From Pyricularia pennisetigena (Eukaryota; Ascomycota; Sordariomycetes; Magnaporthales; Pyriculariaceae), in NCBI RefSeq assembly GCF_004337985.1, contig NC_043743.1, forward strand, positions 2,394,909-2,458,908: a DNA stretch of 64,000 nucleotides, in the 5' to 3' direction. A program made the translations under genes and the position numbers. A model generated the notes under the pieces. It made no database searches. It saw nothing but the letters and a program-made list of their open reading frames with translations, and was not told where the DNA came from. How positions within the stretch are numbered: the first letter of the stretch is position 1; every line of letters begins with the position of its first letter. This document shows, piece after piece, positions 59,734 through 64,000 of the stretch.

Positions 59734-61652
59734 AAATCCAAACAAGCTACTGAGTAGAGGCAGACGCAAGGCTGTGGACAGTTCTTGGGCTGTGGCAAGG
59801 GACCTGGGGAAAATCTAACGCAAAAGAATGCCACTTCTGTGACAGGGTAGATGAAATTGAAGAAATGGAAGAAGTAAGATGAAAGACTAACAACAGCCAC
59901 CAAGACTCGTCTGTGATGGTTCTATTAGTGACGGTCCCATGATGGAATGGAGGGTGAAAAGCAATACATGGTTGCAAAAGAACATGCAGCGACACGTAGA
60001 AGGGGGAGGGAATGCAGGTGGTTGTATGTATAAAATCCAGGTTGGACTAGGCTTCAGACTCATGGAGGTAAGGTGCTGTAGGTAAGGCATCCATCCGGCT
60101 ACCTAAGACGATATATTGCTTACCTATTTTGGAAGGTGCCGACTTGACTCTCTGGTCTGTTTGGAAGCTAGCCTGGTAATCCTGGGTAAGTTGCCTAAAT
60201 GTATCCAGCGGCGGTCAACTGAGTAACGGTGTTTCATGGTGCCGTGGTAAAGACAAACGTTGGAAGCCTGCCCGCATCAAAGGAACCATCCGCGGACCCT
60301 AGTGAAGATCACAAGATCAAATCGGGTGTGATCAAATGATCTCCCCAGGGGTTGGACTTTTGGGGGTATGCAAAACATGCATATACTTACACTACATGGC
60401 AATTACAATTCCCAATTCCATATACTCTTTAGTATCACGAATCGTCGCATGTTCCAATGAATGAATGGCATTGGGGAGTTGTTACCAGGACAACATACCG
60501 CAAAACTTCGTCCCAAGTGTAAAATTCATGTCATCCAATTCACATTCCAAAAAAGAAGCCAGAAAAAAGCAAGAGTGGCAGAAGGTAAAAAGAACAAAAC
60601 AATGGGCGGAAAACTCAATGATCAAATGATGGCCGACAATCAAAGCGGATGAAGATGGAACCCATCCATCCATCCATCACTGCCAACGCGACCTCACTGA
60701 AAACAAGGTAGAAAAAAAAAAAGCCCGGGCAAACAGCTCCACAAGCCAGACTCTGATGCGCGAACGAACGACACATTCTCCGTTTCTTTCTTCTTAATCT
60801 CCTAATCAAACATAACCCTTCCCATTTGGTTTCAGACCCACATGATTTCAGTCGCAGCTCTCCAACACCCCGACGGCTTCTGAGGCACCCGGGTCGAACT
60901 AACTGACTAAAGCCTAGGCGTAGCATAGAGTACCACTCTGGGCAAGTCTACTGCTCCCCATTGGCGGTGAACCTCCCGCACATAAATGACAAGATGTTTC
61001 TCTTGAAGGCGTCCTTGACAAGGTAGGTTGAAAGGGAACTAAAGTCCCGGTGACACCTCTACAGGCGGTGTCTCAATGGCTCTGTGATATGTTTATGCTT
61101 GAGAAACTCGTAAAAATTGAGCTACGGTAGCTCCCAAGGCTCGCTTCTCATCCCAATACTGAGCAGCCAACTACCAGTTCCAACGCGGGCCTCCTCGAGA
61201 ACTCGAAAGTGGGGTACATCTTCAACCCCACATGCAGCCAAGCCTCCGGGGTTGTCGGCTGTTCGCTCCAAGGACATGACTTTCCGGGGAGAGATTGGCC
61301 TAAGTTTGCAAGCGGCGGGTCTTGGGATAGTTTCGTTTCCAAGTTTGATGTTGCAATTGTTTTTGTCGCAACACGATGAAAGAGTTTTCGCAAATGAGTT
61401 GTTGCGATACTAATTGAAAAATAAATTATCCTGCTTGGTTTTACCAGGCTTGCCCTACTTTGTGCAGACCCAAATATACAGTACTTCATCGCTCAATCCA
61501 GGCGTCTTGGCGGCATCGGCCACAACCAAGCGATCCTGTCACTGACTAGGGCCCTCAGATGGCGCAATAGGCCAGTCTGCACCACCCTGCATATCGCATT
61601 ATCATGAGGGTAGGGCGCGCCATCGTGTGCCCTTTCCTCAACCCTGTAGAAG
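59732..61652. other. Divergent intergenic region
   Basis: Upstream DNA of the esterase (minus) and of the 61653 candidate and DUF202 gene (plus). It includes a (CATC)4 run at about 60663-60678. No supported gene; the 103-codon minus frame at 60615-60926 is basic and low-complexity and is not called. Confidence 0.55.
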
Positions 61653-61976
61653 ATGCCGCATGAGGTCTCTTCTCCAAGCCCGGGGTTGTCGTCGCCCACC
61701 CCAGTGGATGAGACGCACGACGATAACCTTCATCGACACGCATCCGAGCCTGGCCGTCGTCCATCTTCGTCCGGAAGGGGACTGCGACGCATCGAGTCCA
61801 GAGAGCAGAGGATCGGCACAATACTCGAGGTTAGCCAAACTCTATCCTTTATTCCAACCTTTTGTTTCCTTTTTACTTTTCTTTCTTTTTTTTTTTTTTT
61901 TCTCCGCCAATTTCTTTTTATTCAATTCCCCTTTGTTTTCCTTTTCTCGCAGAGCCACAGACTTGGGCAACATTGA
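61653..61976 (+). CDS. Possible small two-exon gene, 66 aa
   Basis: The ATG at 61653 opens 59 codons with good coding composition (MPHEVSSPSPGLSSPTPVDE..., then a basic, heptad-like RGLRRIESREQRIGTILE). A GTTAGC donor at 61830 and a T-rich tract ending TCTCGCAG at 61952 would remove 123 nt and add SHRLGQH before a TGA at 61976. The frame is also open through the intron, so the splice is inferred from the poly-pyrimidine run (T16 and T-rich flanks). I do not recognise it. It could instead be an upstream exon or leader ORF of the DUF202 gene starting 190 nt downstream. Confidence 0.35.
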   Translation: MPHEVSSPSPGLSSPTPVDETHDDNLHRHASEPGRRPSSSGRGLRRIESREQRIGTILEVSQTLSFIPTFCFLFTFLSFFFFFLRQFLFIQFPFVFLFSQSHRLGQH

Positions 61977-62166
61977 CCGCTCTCATGAGCTAGCTGCTCG
62001 GGAAGGGATTGATCCTTCTTCTTCTTCCCCGCCATATTTATGCACAAACTCAGGGCTTGCATTGTCCACGATCCTGGTACTGATATGCTAGCGGGCCTGA
62101 TAGAGAGGCCTAGCCCGAGCCCAAACGAACAAATCCGATCCCACGACGCAATCGACGACCACACGC

Positions 62167-63096
62167 ATGGAGCCGTTACTTAGCAATGCCCCGCGGCAAA
62201 GACAGTATCAAAACGACACTAGCGACGACGATGGCCTGGACATCGGCGGCCCGGGACGAAATGGGGGCGCCAGTAAGCCCCGGGACTCTGGTTCACAGCC
62301 GAACTACCAGACGATAAACGCACAGCAGCAGCAAGGCAGCAGGGCTAGCGCAGACAGGTCGACCATACACAGGCGTTCTACCGCCAGCAATCACAACAGG
62401 AGGCGGGGTACCGCTGGGAACACCGCGGGCCAGAAAGATGCTGAAGCTGATGGACATAAGAACGAGGAGGAAAGCGATGGCGATGGCCTCTTGGCCAGGG
62501 TCAAAGCCACAATGGCTATGTTCACATCAGTGGAGCTGGACAACAAAGGCAGTGTGGCCAGAGATCACCTCGCTTTGGGTAGGATGCTCCGCATATCTTC
62601 TTACTTTGGTAACCCGAGCGAACTGGCATTGGTCAGGTGCTAACACAAGTATCGCTCATCAACAGAGCGGACGTTTTTGGCATGGTTGCGAACGTCTGTC
62701 TCTTTCGCTTCGATCGGAATAGCCGTCACACAACTTTTCCGTCTCAACACATCAATAAATACCGGCAGGGGACGTGATGGAGAGACCGGTCATGACTTGG
62801 CCGAGCTCCGCCGGCTGGGGAAACCTCTTGGTGCTGCTTTCCTAGGGATTAGCATTCTGATCCTCTTCCTGGGCTATGGGCGCTACGTTCGTGGACAACG
62901 ATGGGTTATGGCAGGCCGGTTTCCCGCGTCACGTGGAACTGTGATCATCGTGACTGTGAGTATCTCTTGGTTGAATTGCAGTGATTATGGGTGTGGTCCA
63001 TGGATTGCTGACTGACAATACTTATAGCTGCTTACGTTTACTGTCATGGTAGCGTCATTAGCTATTGTAATAGTATTCTCGCCAGGGGGGTGGTAA
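62167..63096 (+). CDS. DUF202 family membrane protein, 256 aa
   Basis: Three exons, 62167-62578, 62666-62955 and 63028-63096, with introns GTAGGA..AACAG and GTGAGT..TATAG. The first junction restores the family signature DHLALERTFLAWLRTSVSFASIGIAVTQLF (from residue about 132), exactly the DUF202 (PF02656) motif. The first 120 residues are polar, Gln/Ser/Asp-rich and disordered. Three hydrophobic helices follow: about 140-162, 184-206 (PLGAAFLGISILILFLGYGRY) and 231-252 (TVIIVTLLTFTVMVASLAIVIVF). It ends SPGGW. DUF202 is also the membrane module of VTC polyphosphate polymerase subunits, but this protein has no SPX or catalytic domain, so function is unknown. A vacuolar or other endomembrane location is inference. 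Confidence 0.9.
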
Positions 63097-63882
63097 TTGA
63101 CGGAAGATGTCGAAATTGGCGTGGCTTGGAATAGACATGACTGTCACAGTATCATCATAATGTATCTTGGTTGGCTTTACATATGGGCGGCGTGGGATGG
63201 CTTTGACTTGGATATTGAGCCATGGTTGCATAGACATAAAGGGTGTAATTTGCTTACACTGGGCTTGTTTCCATCGAGAGATATCACTAATTGACGTTAA
63301 ACCGACAATGAACACCTGTGACTTGGTTGGAGTGAGAGTGACGTAGGTGCTTGCCAGTGGGAAAAAAAATACTGCCCTAAGTGGTATAGATAGGTCAGCT
63401 ATCATGGAAACCAACGCTTACTTGTACATGCACTCGTGGTCCTAGAAGCTGGAGTGCATACAATTTGTCAAAAAAAAAAAAATGATTCGACTCAAAACTA
63501 TATATCATAGCAAGAAAGTTGATAGAATACCATGCGGGGCTCTTTTCCTACCCATGGCTGGAAAGGGCCTCAACACTGTGGTCTACCCTTCAACTCATGG
63601 ATTGATGTTCGGATGAAAAGAAATAGTAATTTGAAAACTCAGTATATGGGAGGGATCATTGGATTTATCCATTCCCCATTGATTTGGTGACGCCAGTCTC
63701 TTTGCGTTTTCACGTTTGTGGAAAAGCCGCAGACATGCAACCCATTATTTGATGTCATCAAACCCCGCCAAACAACCAAAGAAGCACGACTAGCGATACC
63801 ACAAACAAAAAGCAGCATCACGGGACACCAAAAAGAAGAAGTCATATCTAGCCCAATAGAAAAATCGCAACCTGCGCAGAGA
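63097..63882. other. Intergenic region at right end
   Basis: 3' flank of the DUF202 gene and presumed 3' flank of a minus-strand gene entering from the right. A 13-nt A run lies at about 63470-63482. No supported gene; minus-strand frames at 63058-63414 and 63639-63926 lack coding character. Confidence 0.5.
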
Positions 63883-64000
63883 TCAGCTTGACGCGAAAGA
63901 GCTTCCAAAAATACCCAAGAGCCCAAACTCGGTCATGTTGGTGGCAGAGCAGGTGCCGGCGTTTGCGGCCGCACAGCTGTCCCTCCTCGCCGCGGAGCAG
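63883..64000 (-). CDS. Probable 3' end of a gene truncated by the window edge
   Basis: In one minus-strand frame the last 117 nt of the window form 38 codons plus a TGA at 63883-63885, with strong NNC codon bias. The product is Cys/Ala-rich (RRDSCAAANAGTCSATNM) and ends TEFGLLGIFGSSFASS. Repeated Cys suggests a secreted or wall protein, but there is too little sequence to say. Another frame is also open here with less typical codons. It runs beyond position 64000. Confidence 0.35.
   Translation of the reverse strand, partial: CSAARRDSCAAANAGTCSATNMTEFGLLGIFGSSFASS

Noticed and set aside
1..64000. tRNA, rRNA, CRISPR or transposase genes
   Set aside because: B-box-like GGTTCGA strings (for example near 19334, 36255, 36665) lack a matching cloverleaf or fall inside coding exons; no repeat-spacer array or transposase motif was seen. 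A tRNAscan-SE run would settle the tRNA point.

Overview
This window looks like ordinary nuclear chromosomal DNA of a filamentous ascomycete, most likely a Sordariomycete. The evidence is intron-bearing genes with short GT..AG introns (mostly 60-360 nt, often with CTAAC or CTGAC-like branch sites), NNC-rich codon use in exons, and clear fungal proteins: a two-domain Vps10, a SUN-family wall protein, an Msn2/Seb1-type zinc-finger factor, Mpo1 and a DUF202 protein. Intergenic motifs such as TACCTAGGTACC and the gene order would suit a Magnaporthales-like genome, but I cannot fix the genus from sequence alone. I see no rRNA, tRNA, CRISPR array, intact transposon, virus or secondary-metabolite cluster.

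Layout. 0-10 kb: two lineage-restricted small genes (82 aa; 349 aa with a PHD/RING-like Cys-His knuckle), then three minus-strand genes: MPO1 (3 exons), a 190-aa lysine-rich protein and RPB7 (4 exons). 9.7-15 kb: almost empty, with one weak 105-aa candidate. 15-18.7 kb: a conserved 625-aa disordered fungal protein whose two exons are separated by a 1.83 kb intron. 20.4-25 kb: VPS10 on the minus strand. 26.3-27.6 kb: SUN-family secreted wall protein (minus). 31.9-34.2 kb: a 3-exon C2H2 regulator (plus), convergent with a DGAT2 acyltransferase at 35.2-37 kb (minus). 37-50 kb: a 13 kb interval without a convincing gene, ending in the uORF-containing leader of an MSN2/SEB1-type regulator (50.3-52.3 kb). 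54.7-59.7 kb: DPH6 (plus) tail-to-tail with a five-exon membrane-anchored carboxylesterase (minus). 61.6-63.1 kb: a possible 66-aa gene and a DUF202 membrane protein. The extreme right edge carries what looks like the 3' end of another minus-strand gene.

The genes do not form an operon-like or biosynthetic cluster. They are housekeeping and regulatory functions: RNA polymerase II (RPB7), translation-factor modification (DPH6), vacuolar sorting (VPS10), cell wall (SUN), lipid metabolism (MPO1, DGAT2), stress and other transcription factors (MSN2-type, C2H2), and a membrane DUF202 protein. I did not find a clearly new biological system. The most interesting leads are the long intron, the 13 kb gene-free region upstream of the MSN2 homologue with its uORFs and CCCCT elements, the PHD-like orphan, the extra hydrophobic segment in the Vps10 tail, and equal-length (36-37 nt) poly(A) tracts at three unrelated sites. 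Splice junctions were derived by hand from reading frame, GT..AG and family similarity; no transcript data were available.
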